DNA of 64,000 bases from Galeruca laticollis (taxonomy: Eukaryota > Arthropoda > Insecta > Coleoptera > Chrysomelidae), in contig OY998175.1 in NCBI GenBank assembly GCA_963921935.1, forward strand, positions 226,384,122 through 226,448,121. Direction: 5' to 3'. The notes beneath the pieces are model-generated. The model made no database searches, was not told the origin of the DNA, and worked only from the letters and a program-made list of their open reading frames with translations. The position numbers and the translations under genes were made by a program. This document shows positions 29,601 to 36,079 of the stretch, in pieces; positions within the stretch are counted from its first letter, which is position 1, and the number at the start of each line of letters is the position of its first letter.

Positions 29601-32600
29601 AAGAGGGTGTACAGGCCATTCTTAAAAAAAAATACGTTAAATATTTATTTTTACATTGCTCCAGCCACAGACTAAATCTTGTGGTCAATGATACTAGCAA
29701 GCTACCAGAAATAAGGAACACAATTGCAACGGTTAAAGACACAATAATCTTCTTTCGTGAATCGCCAGCCCGTAGGAAATCGGTTCCAAATCTTTCAAGG
29801 CTCTGTGAGACCAGATGGTATGAAAAATATAAGAGCAGAAAGCTTCACTGACATTGTTTAAGCACTAGAACATCTATCTGTCGAAGGAAACTATACAACA
29901 AGAAAATCGGCCTACCAATTGCACTGTGCAGTTACTTAACCAATATTCATCTTAGACTTAAACATAATTGCAAGATACTCTTCAATTTTGGAACCCGTTG
30001 TAAACGTTTTACAAGGTAAAAGTATGGATTTGGTTATGGTGATGAAACATATTGATGATATTCTAGATGTAATCAAAGAAGTCGAAAATGTTTATGATAA
30101 TTTATTTAAAAAATCACTTGATATCGCAGAGAAAGTAGGGGTTGAGTTGTAAGGTACCACAAGTCACTCAAAAGCAAGTACACAGAATTAATCCACAATG
30201 TGAGTATGCAGTTGAATACTGGAAGCGGTCAGTAATCATCCCCTATCTTGATTCTTTATTCTTGATGCTTTGACTTATCTTCATCCTTCAAGCATGCTCA
30301 AAATGGCTTCAGAAGATTTCAAAAATCTTTCATGGAATTTTATAAGTTGGGTGATGTGTCTGCAGAATTAGATTTGTGGTACAATATGTGGAAGAAAAAG
30401 AATTTAGCAGAAGACAAATTAAAGGACATTGATGTGGCTCCACTTTTGGAAGATGCTAATGTTTTTTTCCTTGCAACAAGGCACTCACTGGTAATATTAA
30501 GTGCTTTCCCATCCACTACTGCTACCGTGGAAAGATCGTTCAGTACCCTACGAAAGGTTGTGTTTAATGAATGTGCATCGAAAATTTTTGAAGGAAAATC
30601 AGGACTGCATAGTGAAGAACGTTTTGGATAAATTCAGTTTAAACCTAAAAAAAATGTTATTAGTTTAATTTAAGTATAATTAAAATCTCAATGTTTTGTT
30701 TTCATTTGCCTTTTCTTTTTATCCTAAAATTTTACATTTTGGACGACCAAGGACCATGGTTTGCCCCCCCCCCCGCCCTGTTATAAATCTTGGCTACGCC
30801 CTTGACATCTAGTCTATACAAAAATGGGCTCTTACAAGAGAAATTGAAAAATGAGGACGAGGATAATAAAATGAAAAGGAAGTATGAAGAAAATAACGTG
30901 AAACCTTCAACATCCAAAAGTGTCCCGGAGAACAAAAAACAGAAAAGACTTATTAAAAGGGAAATATAATCAAAAATAGAGAATGTCAAAAAACAGCTTT
31001 TTGAATCAGATGATGATGAATCAGATGATCAGTCATACAACGAACAAGATGTGGAATGTTTTTATTGTTGTGGGCTGTTCTCGAAGTCAAAGAATAGCGA
31101 AGGTTTGATGAGGTGTTGCAAGTGTAAGCAGTGGGCACACGAAGAATGTGCCGGTTGCGAAGATGGCGAGGACGAAATTGAATGCGAATTTTGTAAATAA
31201 TCCATTTAGTTTATTTTATTAGTTTCATAATGTTTGTTACTTCGATCTCACGAATCTTCCAAAAAATTATGTTCCGTTAGCGACTTAAAATAAGTTTATT
31301 TGATTTTTAAATATATTTTTTCAATAAATATGTCTCTCCGACATGTTATTTTTGATGTCATCAGGTATTTATAATGTAAATTTTCCTATGCGGGTAATGT
31401 AGCCAATCCTGGCTACTTTACCCTACCTATATGGGCAAATTGGTCATTTTGCAGCTTACAGAATATTACAGTGGTTCAACAGAAATAAAAAATATTACGT
31501 AATTCTAGACTATCTACAGTTGCTACAGGTATAATCTTGTAAATTTGGTACTCTCAGATGTCTCCTGAAAAATTATTTTCCGTGAGGCTATATTTGTTCG
31601 ATTAGAAGGGGTTTGTTCATTTTAGTTTTATTTTCGAAATGTTGGTCAAGAATGTCAGCTATTTGCTGGTCGTTTGTGACAACATTTCCTTATGGTTTAT
31701 TACAACAGGTATCTTAGACAGACTAAGAAAATGCATAATTATGTTTTTAAAAGTCGTACGTCATTTCGATAAAACTTTGGAATACTATGGATTGGTGCCG
31801 ATATGGCCGAGTTGGTTCGCTTCCGCATCACTGTGTCCGAAATGTTTTTTTCATAATTTTTGTCCAAAATGAAATTTTAAGTAGAGTTATTAAAATAAGA
31901 CAATTTTTTAGGTTACAAATTTACTTATTTAATTAAATGTTCAAATTATTTTCCGTTTGATGCTAAACAGTGTCCCAAACGATCATAAAAGTTCCGCCGT
32001 ACATTATTAATAACAGTTCTACTAATTTTCCGACATTAATTAATAATCATATTTTTCAATTCATCTTCTGTCTCCGGTTCATATTCTGCTACCTTATTTT
32101 TTAGGAAACCCCATAAAGAGAAATCGGGGGGTGCTAAATCTGGAGATCTTGCCGGCCAATTTATTGTGCCCCCTCGACCTATCCACATATTTGGGAAAAC
32201 AGTATCAAGGTATTCCCGTACTCCCTACTGGAATGAGCCGGGCAACCATCATGTTGATACTGAAACATTTCTAGGTGCGGCATTTGCAATTTAGGGTCCT
32301 ATTTCATTTTGGAGAAGATTCAAATATTCTTGGCCATTGAAGTTATTACTTAGGAAGAAAGGACCAATTACTTTATCACAAAATATGATGGCCCATACGT
32401 TTACTTTTTTCTTGTATGTGATAAGAGACACAATTATTTTACATGGATTTACTGTATCCCAATACCTTTGATTTTGTTTGTAAGTTTTTCTCTTTATAAC
32501 AAAACTAGACTCGTCGGTAAAACAGATTCGATTGGCTTTGTCTACCAGAATTTCGCAGAAAAATTGTCTATTAAAATAGACTTGTTCAAAAAGTTCTTGC

Positions 32601-34917
32601 ACATCATGAAGTTTGTATGCTTTGAAGCCGTTTACTCTTAGAACACTGTGTACTCTAAATATACTAGCATTAAAATCTCGTGCCACGCGTCTAATGGTGG
32701 TCCTAGGGTTTTCGATAAAAGCCAACAAAATGGACAGGTCAATCTCCATTAATGTTGTTCGATTTCTTCGTCGGTGTTCCGGTTTTAGGCACAACGTTGT
32801 TTCAAATTGTTTAATAATTTGATGTATCCTGTGATGCGGTACATCAGTCTGACCATTGGACATATTAAATAATAAAAATTGTTTAATATCGCAACTACTG
32901 TGACCTCCATAATACATGCGAACAATTTGCAGTTTCTTTACGAGTAAGCATTTTAAAATGAGAAAAATATAAATAATAACTAACTGATAAGAATTAAAAA
33001 CCACCAAAAATATAAACAATAAAATAAATTAAATAATGGGAAAACACGTACAATTTCAAATGAAATTATAACTATTATAATAGATTGAAAATTATTAAAA
33101 AATGAATCTAAACGTAAAACAAAAACTGAACTTACAAAAATATCGATAAACGAAACAAGAAATTATTCACAAGTACACTAAAATAACAAATCTAATCGCT
33201 TCAAAAATACTTATTCGCTCCAAACATTACAAACTGTCAAGAATGAAAATGACATTATTTGGAAGGCTACCTACTAGATTTTGCTTTTTAATATTGATAC
33301 TAAATTATCTGAACTTTTCTTTAAATAAATAAATTTTTAAAACAAATTACTTTGCTTGATTTTAAAATTAGTGTTTTTTTAGATAAAAATTGTAAAGAAA
33401 AGAACTAAAAACAAAAAACTTCGTCACAGCGTGGGTTCGAACCTTCATCCTCCACATTCAACTTTCAAATTTCGCGTACCAAATACCAACTCGGCCATCT
33501 CGGTCACTGATAGCTGTATTCGAAAGTGATATAAAAAAGGCGTACGACTTTTAAAAACATAATTATGCATTTTCTTATTAAACTAGACCGAATTTAAGAA
33601 AATTAAAAGTGCACTTGAATTTATTTTTTAACGACCTTTTCAAATCTGTTATTATTTTTCACGAATGCTATTTGGTAAAAAAGTTAGCTCGCGTTTGATA
33701 GTTTTGTACAGGAAACCCTATGTCGCATTTTATAAATAACACAGTGTATGTGGTTATTGTGCTGGTAAATTTGTTCCACGAATCTTTTTTACTTGTTTTT
33801 AGTATTCTCCTAGCTTTCGCTTTTTGAAATTAGTTCGATCCAATTAATCCCTAGTTCTGCGATTCTTGTTAAGTAATCTGTTGCAGTTTTTCACAGCTTG
33901 ATAACAGGAGTCGTTCCACCAAGGAACTGTTTTCTTCGAAATCATTACATAAGTGAATTCCTTGACAGCTTCATTATTATTATCCGAATGAATCCGCTAT
34001 GAATTTCGGGACTTCCCTCGAAGTCGGTCGCAAGCGGCAAGAAGCAAAAACCTTTTTTACATCCAAATGAAAGGAATATAGTATATTACATAACGAGTGT
34101 GAAAAATCACTTTTGCACAAGTTATGTACACTATTTTTCCCACGACCACGCGATATACTTTTACCGAATCAGGCATGTACAATCTTGCGCTTTTAAGTAG
34201 ATGTGAGAGGTTTTATATATGTGTATTTGTAATTACTTTATATAGTATATAAGTATCTTTGATAGGAACACAACGTAACAGCGATGGAATGGCCGAGCGG
34301 GCTAAGCGTCCGTACACTCGATTTCTGAGAAACAGGTGGTTCGAATCCGGGCTCGGTGGGTTGATTTCTTTTAATTTTAAATGAAATAAATAAATTATAT
34401 TATATGGACAAATCAACTTAGGAAATACGCATTTGACATATACATAAATTTGCGGGGTAAATAGACTAGCATTTCAACATTCAATTTGACAGCTCGTACA
34501 CGTACGGATAAGTTTTTTTTTCGAACGCGTATGAATAAAGCTCACTTTCCATAGAACTAGACAGTGCGATATATGTCACTCTCCTATCTGATCGTAGGAA
34601 AAAACCATTTGCAGCTTTCCGAGAATTAATTCGCCTACAAACCCTATCTTGCTTGGCCTATATGCGCATAGATTTCGTTTTTTTGGTGCATACAATCTTC
34701 CCTTTATACATAATCAACATTTTGTTACTGCATTTGACAAAGATACTTTCATATTCCCGTACTTTATGCTTACACTGTATATATGTATCGAGCAAAATAA
34801 ATTATACTAATACTTACATTTCTTTTTGTCCTTTTCATATTGAAGGTTTCTTCGCAGCTCATCATGCTCGTATAAGGGACGTTCTATTCTAATTTTTGTT
34901 TGGTTTTCGTCGGTCAT
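2812..34917 (-). CDS. SLC26 family anion transporter (sulfate permease/prestin-like), 11 coding exons, 3' end outside window
   Basis: Membrane anion exchanger or transporter of the SLC26/SulP family, built from a transmembrane core plus a cytoplasmic STAS domain. Exons join without phase conflict: 34917-34818, 18192-18037, 16032-15922, 15787-15597, 15310-15146, 13996-13892, 11288-11155, 8551-8389, 8146-7970, 3591-3319, 2967-2812 (577 aa). Seen: an N-terminal RPLYEHDEL segment, IPVLRWLPKYEW at about 55-66, the HIPQGMAYALLGNVPP signature near 80-97, a glycosylation sequon NNT at 156-158, SLSRS at 393-397 followed by GGKTQL (in prestin this loop lines the anion site), and the start of STAS (VVGIKIF) near 530. 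Family proteins are usually 600-750 aa, so roughly 80-150 C-terminal residues are missing and no exon for them is seen in 1-2740. No frameshift or stop is present, so the gene looks functional. Substrate and orthologue are not determinable here; prestin-like and sulfate-permease-like names are both possible. Confidence 0.93.
3319..3591 (-). CDS. SLC26 coding exon 10
   Basis: Acceptor ttatttcag, donor GTGAGT. 91 codons: CVLASVIVVSLKSM, the segment before the last helices, VWLATFLAVFF, LLVGIGLSLASIVISS, then the linker to STAS. Reads directly on from EPLPK of exon 9 across a 4.4-kb intron that holds a hAT fragment. Confidence 0.95.
3600..5480. other. SLC26 intron sequence, nothing recognised
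   Basis: Part of intron 9 (between exons 9 and 10). AT-rich with no coding similarity noticed on either strand. Confidence 0.5.
5731..6258 (-). pseudogene. hAT transposase C-terminus (dimerisation domain), ZMYM1-like
   Basis: 175 codons ending in a stop. The core LYVALRILLTLPLSVAGAERS followed by FSKLKLIKTYLRSTMSQERL is the hAT C-terminal dimerisation region as found in zinc finger MYM-type 1-like proteins. The catalytic middle of the protein is missing between this block and the N-terminal fragment to the right, so it cannot be active. Confidence 0.75.
6425..7014 (-). pseudogene. hAT transposase N-terminal remnants, ZMYM1-like
   Basis: Two broken frames. The first starts MSGNPSGAWFEKKRKEREQS at 7014 and carries a Ser/Lys-rich linker and DADAANELAAE...DYADPASW, an N-terminal pattern shared by ZMYM1-like transposable proteins. 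The second (6425-6661) holds SDSIAKVEALGLLKNI and LVTWHNILFQIN, normally part of the central region. TTF zinc finger and catalytic residues are absent. Confidence 0.55.
7160..7850. other. SLC26 intron, no gene seen
   Basis: No coding similarity noticed; the SLC26 exon 9 donor begins at 7969. Confidence 0.5.
7970..8146 (-). CDS. SLC26 coding exon 9 (substrate-site loop)
   Basis: Acceptor cccttcag, donor GTGAGT. Encodes GLGNAVGSCFSCMPFCASLS, RSMIQ, GGKTQL and a helix ending EPLPK. The SLSRS segment aligns with the anion-coordinating S/R residues known from prestin. 59 whole codons. Confidence 0.95.
8389..8551 (-). CDS. SLC26 coding exon 8
   Basis: Acceptor atttttcag, donor GTAAAT. Encodes FPQPEFPPLPLLSKVITDGI, a helix, then YEVDSNQELLAM, the family motif NQEL. 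54 codons after the carried base. Confidence 0.94.
9077..9951 (+). mobile_element. Tandem-repeat element, copy 1 (3' truncated)
   Basis: Starts acttttccgtc..., then gcgagaaaagtattgg, a GTC microsatellite, then about four units of roughly 173 bp keyed by gttagcacgata and cctccgga. It stops without the gcggaaaagt end seen in copies 2 and 3 and abuts copy 2. No coding capacity. Confidence 0.7.
9225..9280 (+). repeat. (GTC)n microsatellite
   Basis: Nearly uninterrupted GTC triplets with two small breaks (GTT and TTT). The same short GTC run is found at the same place in the other copies of the tandem-repeat element. Confidence 0.95.
9952..11055 (+). mobile_element. Tandem-repeat element, copy 2 (complete ends)
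   Basis: Begins ACTTTTCCGC and ends GCGGAAAAGT, a 10-bp terminal inverted repeat. Inside: short GTC run (about 10103-10125), then units starting near 10147, 10319, 10492, 10666 and 10845 (spacings 172, 173, 174, 179), and a short 128-bp unit at 10973. An inner gcggaaaagt at 10917 marks a duplicated last unit. It lies in SLC26 intron 7 (between exons 7 and 8). No coding capacity. Confidence 0.75.
11155..11288 (-). CDS. SLC26 coding exon 7
   Basis: Acceptor gtaattacag, donor GTAAGT. Encodes VPIPIELIVVIIGTLCSQY and YGIKIIGNIPTG. Ends with GG of a Gly codon completed by A in exon 8. Confidence 0.92.
11641..11684. repeat. (AT)n microsatellite
   Basis: About 22 AT units in SLC26 intron 6. The preceding text cctgatgaagccattaaata resembles a retrotransposon 3' tail, but this was not resolved. 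Confidence 0.95.
11689..13890. other. SLC26 intron 6, no gene seen
   Basis: AT-rich, with only a short (AC)n run near 13312. No coding similarity noticed. Confidence 0.5.
13892..13996 (-). CDS. SLC26 coding exon 6
   Basis: Acceptor atttgtag, donor GTATGC. 35 whole codons encoding TLKVIFEELNEVNWAA and a hydrophobic helix of Ile, Val and Leu. Position and phase fit between exons 5 and 7. Confidence 0.9.
14000..15145. other. SLC26 intron 5 with repeat-like debris
   Basis: Contains cagggtgacg (14141), tatacagggg (14173) and tatacaggttg (15002), resembling short mariner-type termini, and an unrecognised 62-codon frame at 14582-14770. Nothing firm. Confidence 0.35.
15146..15310 (-). CDS. SLC26 coding exon 5
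   Basis: Acceptor tttttttcag, donor GTAGAG. Encodes LIMYCLRLGVVTALMSDVLV and FTCGAAFQIVITQIKDLIG, two membrane segments and a conserved loop. 55 whole codons. Confidence 0.93.
15597..15787 (-). CDS. SLC26 coding exon 4
   Basis: Acceptor ttttcag, donor GTAATA. Encodes GTFSIACLMTGKAV, an extracellular loop with a sequon (NNT) and SVGYTPIQVATAVTLISSG, a membrane segment. Phase 2 in, phase 0 out. Confidence 0.92.
15922..16032 (-). CDS. SLC26 coding exon 3
   Basis: Acceptor ccattttag, donor GTAAGA. Encodes MAYALLGNVPPVVGIYMAIF and FFFGTSRHASM, the most conserved part of the SulP signature. Phase joins on both sides. Confidence 0.94.
16206..17925 (+). repeat. Decamer/undecamer satellite-like array (TTTTGGGATA)
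   Basis: About 1.7 kb filling SLC26 intron 2. Degenerate 10-11-bp units built on ttttgggata, shifting to catattttgga units of 11 bp near 17800-17925. The + strand is G/T-rich throughout, so the SLC26 pre-mRNA would be C/A-rich here. A higher-order copy is present: the block ending gataattaggtcatcttcag recurs at about 16426-16446 and 16972-16992. Long open frames on both strands are by-products of the repeat. Confidence 0.9.
18037..18192 (-). CDS. SLC26 coding exon 2
   Basis: Acceptor ctttcag, donor GTAAAC. Encodes TDKLCPKN, then IPVLRWLPKYEW and HIPQG, the cytoplasmic N-terminus and first helix of the transporter. Ends in phase 1 (CAA G), matching the GT that opens exon 3. Confidence 0.92.
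18230..19186. other. Start of SLC26 intron 1, possible small mariner-type MITE
   Basis: tatagggtgtgactttcaaa near 18473 and ccaccctgtatac near 19013 could be the ends of a roughly 550-bp element. The match is imperfect. No coding sequence. Confidence 0.3.
19187..20300 (+). pseudogene. Jockey-type non-LTR retrotransposon fragment (gag and endonuclease remnants)
   Basis: Heavily decayed. The left part carries a Ser/Lys-rich gag-like stretch (DADDQTNEMLPPSKP). From about 19860 an endonuclease domain can be followed across frames: PDLTCLQKTNF, LEAIAV, a PSNYA block, then GDFNAH-like text and SRGKSIENDLNNFDINILNTG. That order matches the apurinic endonuclease of jockey-clade elements. Reverse transcriptase is absent; the pogo element begins directly afterwards. 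Confidence 0.55.
20315..21573 (+). pseudogene. Pogo/Tigger-like transposase, N-terminal and DDE parts
   Basis: Psq/CENP-B-type DNA-binding remnants come first: VPSKGGFSRK, then FNKEKRMTSKDWV and LRKPESTSIARAQGFN, which matches pogo-like proteins of insects. The catalytic domain follows with MHNVDETGLLTLKGRRQVGA (first Asp present) and PVLLIVNGSGTHT, where the usual second Asp is Asn. The frame breaks at an 11-C run (21082-21092); LDVYLLHLSK after it keeps the third Asp in another frame. The last part (21196-21573) is an acidic linker. Stops and the Asp to Asn change make this copy inactive. The hAT insertion follows at 21640. Confidence 0.7.
21632..21639 (+). repeat. Target site duplication of the hAT, left copy
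   Basis: acatctag, identical to 30805-30812, directly outside the inverted terminal repeat. Confidence 0.9.
22274..23382 (-). pseudogene. Mariner-like (DD41D) transposase, minus copy
   Basis: Starts MVYTLAEKVEIVLIYGAENQ at 23382. It has the helix-turn-helix region, SLRTISAATGISLGSVHKIT, a break after the NKNNEF near 22942 where the reading frame shifts, and QQDGAPP at about 22610. The frame shifts again at a 6-G run (22606-22611), after which WPARSPDLAPCDF follows. The three Asp residues all have counterparts. It is the mirror partner of the copy at 23752. Stop TAG at 22276-22274. Confidence 0.75.
23601..23654. repeat. Perfect palindrome at the centre of the mariner pair
   Basis: Two 26-bp arms (23601-23626 and 23629-23654) with a 2-base loop gt. 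Each arm reads attagtgtttttaaatgaaa and continues ctcaag. Confidence 0.95.
23752..24841 (+). pseudogene. Mariner-like (DD41D) transposase, plus copy
   Basis: Full-length in layout. ATG at 23752 (MVYTLAEKVEIVLIYGAENQ), paired DNA-binding domain, then NICFTDECTFYLNG (first Asp), NVWAGILGNQVIGPLFINGN, QQDGAPP (second Asp) and WPARSPDLAPCDFFLWG (third Asp). Forty-one residues separate the second and third Asp when read across the frame break, matching the DD41D (rosa-like) group of IS630-Tc1-mariner. The only early break is at an 8-C run (24533-24540); a TGA follows at about 24735. The natural end is EQLST with stop at 24839-24841. Only one homopolymer slip and one stop separate it from an open gene. 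Confidence 0.8.
25217..25797. other. hAT left interior and piggyBac 5' region
   Basis: No coding sequence. cttcagtggggacg at 25514 is inverted at 27667-27680 (one mismatch), so it may mark the ends of the piggyBac, but no TTAA adjoins it. Confidence 0.4.
25798..27547 (+). pseudogene. piggyBac transposase A (one stop, one frameshift)
   Basis: Cut-and-paste DDD transposase. Acidic N-terminus from MASYEQEQKRLEKLMNDVF, then IEALLGLLLLAGVKK, FDDIETREERRTMDKLAPI, VTVDEKLEAFRGRC (first Asp), NVTTDRCFNS (second Asp), AGVDVVDQLSANY (third Asp), and a C-terminal cysteine-rich domain RCVECGYKKNRKTKYCC..C..FLCLEH. Two lesions only: TGA at 26473-26475, where copy B has Arg (CGA to TGA is likely), and a shift at a 9-A run (26968-26976). 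About 580 aa if mended, the usual length. It sits in the hAT's left arm. Confidence 0.85.
27916..30631 (+). pseudogene. hAT transposase, P52rIPK/THAP0-like
   Basis: Exon 1 is MDIRNWLQK from ATG 27916 to a donor at 27944; exon 2 resumes at 28618 with QKFLKRKKVHDDSSGSGSND. A TTF-type zinc finger follows (KKELLTNPWAP, FNHRWLD, LKGALCLYCVLFPP), then FLENAPVDIQLQIGHHKTIE, IIFCGIYDLPLRGKEENEG, a catalytic block GFGFDRCFMMAGKEEGVQ with CSSHRLNLVVNDTSK and CETRW, and the dimerisation motif FPSTTATVERSFSTLRKV near 30505-30560. This order is that of hAT proteins called 52 kDa repressor of the inhibitor of the protein kinase-like. Several stops and shifts (near 29250, 29445, 29850-30330) break it. Confidence 0.75.
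28052..28561. mobile_element. 510-bp MITE in the hAT transposase intron
   Basis: Perfect 38-bp terminal inverted repeats (28052-28089 and 28524-28561) starting ataaaacaaaactaccatgt. It has no coding potential. Located within the intron 27944-28617, so it may have been tolerated by splicing. No clear target duplication. Confidence 0.85.
30805..30812 (+). repeat. Target site duplication of the hAT, right copy
   Basis: acatctag, matching 21632-21639. Confidence 0.9.
30813..31197 (+). pseudogene. Pogo-like transposase C-terminus with PHD-like zinc finger
   Basis: Continues the pogo protein after the hAT. Lys/Glu-rich linker (NEDEDNKMKRKYEENNVKPS), one stop (TAA near 30967), acidic SDDDESDDQSYNEQDVE, then CFYCCGLFSKSKNSEGLMRC, CKCKQWAHEECAG and CEFCK-stop. 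The Cys4-His-Cys3 pattern is that of the PHD-like finger carried at the C-terminus of many insect pogo/Tigger-like transposases. Confidence 0.65.
31200..31723. other. Pogo 3' flank, no gene
   Basis: AT-rich, with the imperfect palindrome at 31392-31424. Nothing else recognised. Confidence 0.5.
31726..33575 (-). mobile_element. Mariner-like element with tRNA A-box-like inverted repeats
   Basis: TA is present on both sides. The terminal inverted repeats are perfect over about 35 bp (agaaaatgcataattatg onwards, to 31760 and from 33541) and continue imperfectly inward for about 50 bp, ending in a shared tggccgagttgg block (31804-31815 and, inverted, 33487-33498). The transposase lies between on the minus strand. 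Confidence 0.75.
31945..32874 (-). pseudogene. Mariner/Tc3-like transposase of the A-box element
   Basis: From MSNGQTDVPHHRIHQIIKQF near 32860: helix-turn-helix region, IENPRTTIRRVARDFNASIF, then RICFTDESSFVIKRKT (first Asp), VNVWAIIFCDKVIGPFFLSN and LNLLQNEIGP. A stop and a shift follow; the second Asp block reads QHDGCPAHS in another frame around 32240, then WPARSPDLAPPDFSLWG (third Asp) and a C-terminus ending LASNGK-stop near 31945. Related in layout to the DD41D copies, but divergent in sequence. Confidence 0.65.
33770..33955 (-). pseudogene. Jockey-type non-LTR fragment (endonuclease-RT linker)
   Basis: Reads ISKKTVPWWNDSCYQAVKNC then NRLLNKNRRTRD-stop, FKKRKARRILKTSKKDSW. The PWWND..Y.AV pattern and RRILKTSKKDSW are the linker between endonuclease and reverse transcriptase in jockey elements. 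Short isolated scrap. Confidence 0.6.
34280..34362 (+). other. tRNA-like Pol III promoter (Leu/Ser-type), probably tRNA-derived
   Basis: A box tggccgagcgg at 34290 and a perfect B box ggttcgaatcc at 34338. The acceptor ends and T stem do not pair well, so I read it as a tRNA pseudogene or SINE head rather than a working tRNA. No clear SINE body follows. Confidence 0.45.
34818..34917 (-). CDS. SLC26 coding exon 1 (start codon)
   Basis: Starts at ATG 34917-34915 with MTDENQTKIRIERPLYEHDE and ends with a donor GTAAGT at 34817. One base of the next codon (T) is carried over and combines with TA at the start of exon 2 to give Leu. A possible 5'UTR acceptor (cttccag) lies about 30 bases upstream. 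Confidence 0.85.
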
Positions 34918-34939
34918 TTTAATTAAATTCTCACTATAG

Positions 34940-35519
34940 AATCCTGGAAGTACACAAGCTACACAACATTTTGACAGCAATACATCGTATAATCAAATAT
35001 GAATATGAAAACATATTGAACTTAATCGTGTAGGAAGAAACAAATATACTAATATTTAAATAACAACTTTTTATCGCTAAATTCAACAATGATATAAATT
35101 ATTTATGTAGTGTTAAAATCGTTCTTAAGAATCTTCTTATTATGATTTTTCATATATTACGATAATTTTTGAATATACGATTCTGCTTTTGCTTTTACTT
35201 CCTACTCAGATTTTACGAGCATATTTTTGTCATTTTATAACATCTAACATAAAATAAAAAAATTACAAAAAAACGAGAAATTAGAAAAATTTTAAACTTC
35301 AATACTTACCACTGGCGTTTTATTTCTATCACATATTCTAATTCAGAAAACTACTACTTTATCACAAGTTTGTCTGTAGTAAATCAAAATTTAATAAGCA
35401 CGCAAATTGAGTTAAATGTTTACTTTTGCATATAAGAGCAGCAGTGTCGTTACACATCTTATTTAAAAGGTATTAACAATACCTACTCAGGCATATTAGT
35501 CCAGTCATTATATACATTT
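34940..35519. other. Upstream of SLC26, no gene seen
   Basis: Should include the promoter and any 5' untranslated exon of the SLC26 gene. No convincing core promoter motif could be picked out. Confidence 0.35.
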
Positions 35520-35891
35520 GGAAATGCAAATGAACCGAGCAAGCCAAATTTTGGATATTACGTGGGGGTAGGCTAGAAAAGCTCAAGCTCAAATTGTCGA
35601 CCAAAATAACCTTGTGGGTTTTCCGCCATCTTGAAAAAAGGGTTAAATTCAGCTTTTTCATCATAACTCGGTTCCCTGTTGAGATACGAAAATTTTTATT
35701 CAATACTTTTTTGTTGTTCTTTATACGATCTACAATTAAGGTTCTATTCATTTTTCACGCATCGATCATCGTTATCGAGATATCGATAAAAAAACATATA
35801 AATTTGGGGAGAAAAAATTGTTTTTCGCTATTTCCTTTTTTCTCGTGAAATATATCGAAAAATCTTCTGTATAAAACTTGTAGAGTGTGCT
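35520..35891 (+). repeat. Terminal inverted repeat, left arm
   Basis: Pairs with 37487-37845; small indels only. It includes tatcgataaaaaaacatata and tcgatcatcgttatcgagat, short self-complementary runs. Confidence 0.8.
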
Positions 35892-36079
35892 CAAACCTAT
35901 AAATTTGTTTTTCTATTATTCATTTTTGAGAAAAATTACGACCTCTAGCGCGCCGAAAAATCAGTAAGACTGTGCCCGGTTTTGATTTAGCCGCTCGCAC
36001 GGTTATATCCACACGTCAAAATGGATGAATGGTTGTTCAGGGAATTATTGCAATACAAAATAAATTTATAAACCAGCCA

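Larger units (their letters stand above)
21640..30804 (+). mobile_element. hAT transposon (P52rIPK-like), 9.2 kb with nested insertions
   Basis: Ends catgggcgtagcc (21640) and ggctacgcccttg (30804) form a 13-bp terminal inverted repeat with one mismatch. An 8-bp duplication (acatctag) flanks both ends, diagnostic of hAT. Its own transposase gene lies at 27916-30631; the left 6.2 kb is mostly later insertions: an inverted mariner pair (21937-25216) and a piggyBac (coding 25798-27547). A 510-bp MITE sits in the transposase intron. Without these the element would be about 3.2 kb. Confidence 0.85.
20315..31200 (+). mobile_element. Pogo-like transposon split by a hAT insertion
   Basis: The transposase runs 20315-21573 and resumes after the hAT at 30813-31197. 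The hAT carries the 8-bp target duplication acatctag on both sides, so the two halves were once contiguous. A near-palindrome gggtaatgtagcca/tggctactttaccc at 31392-31424 may belong to its right end. It lies in SLC26 intron 1, opposite strand to the gene. Confidence 0.7.

Noticed and set aside
34280..34362. Functional tRNA gene
   Set aside because: Good A and B boxes, but acceptor and T stems do not pair; no clear anticodon arm.
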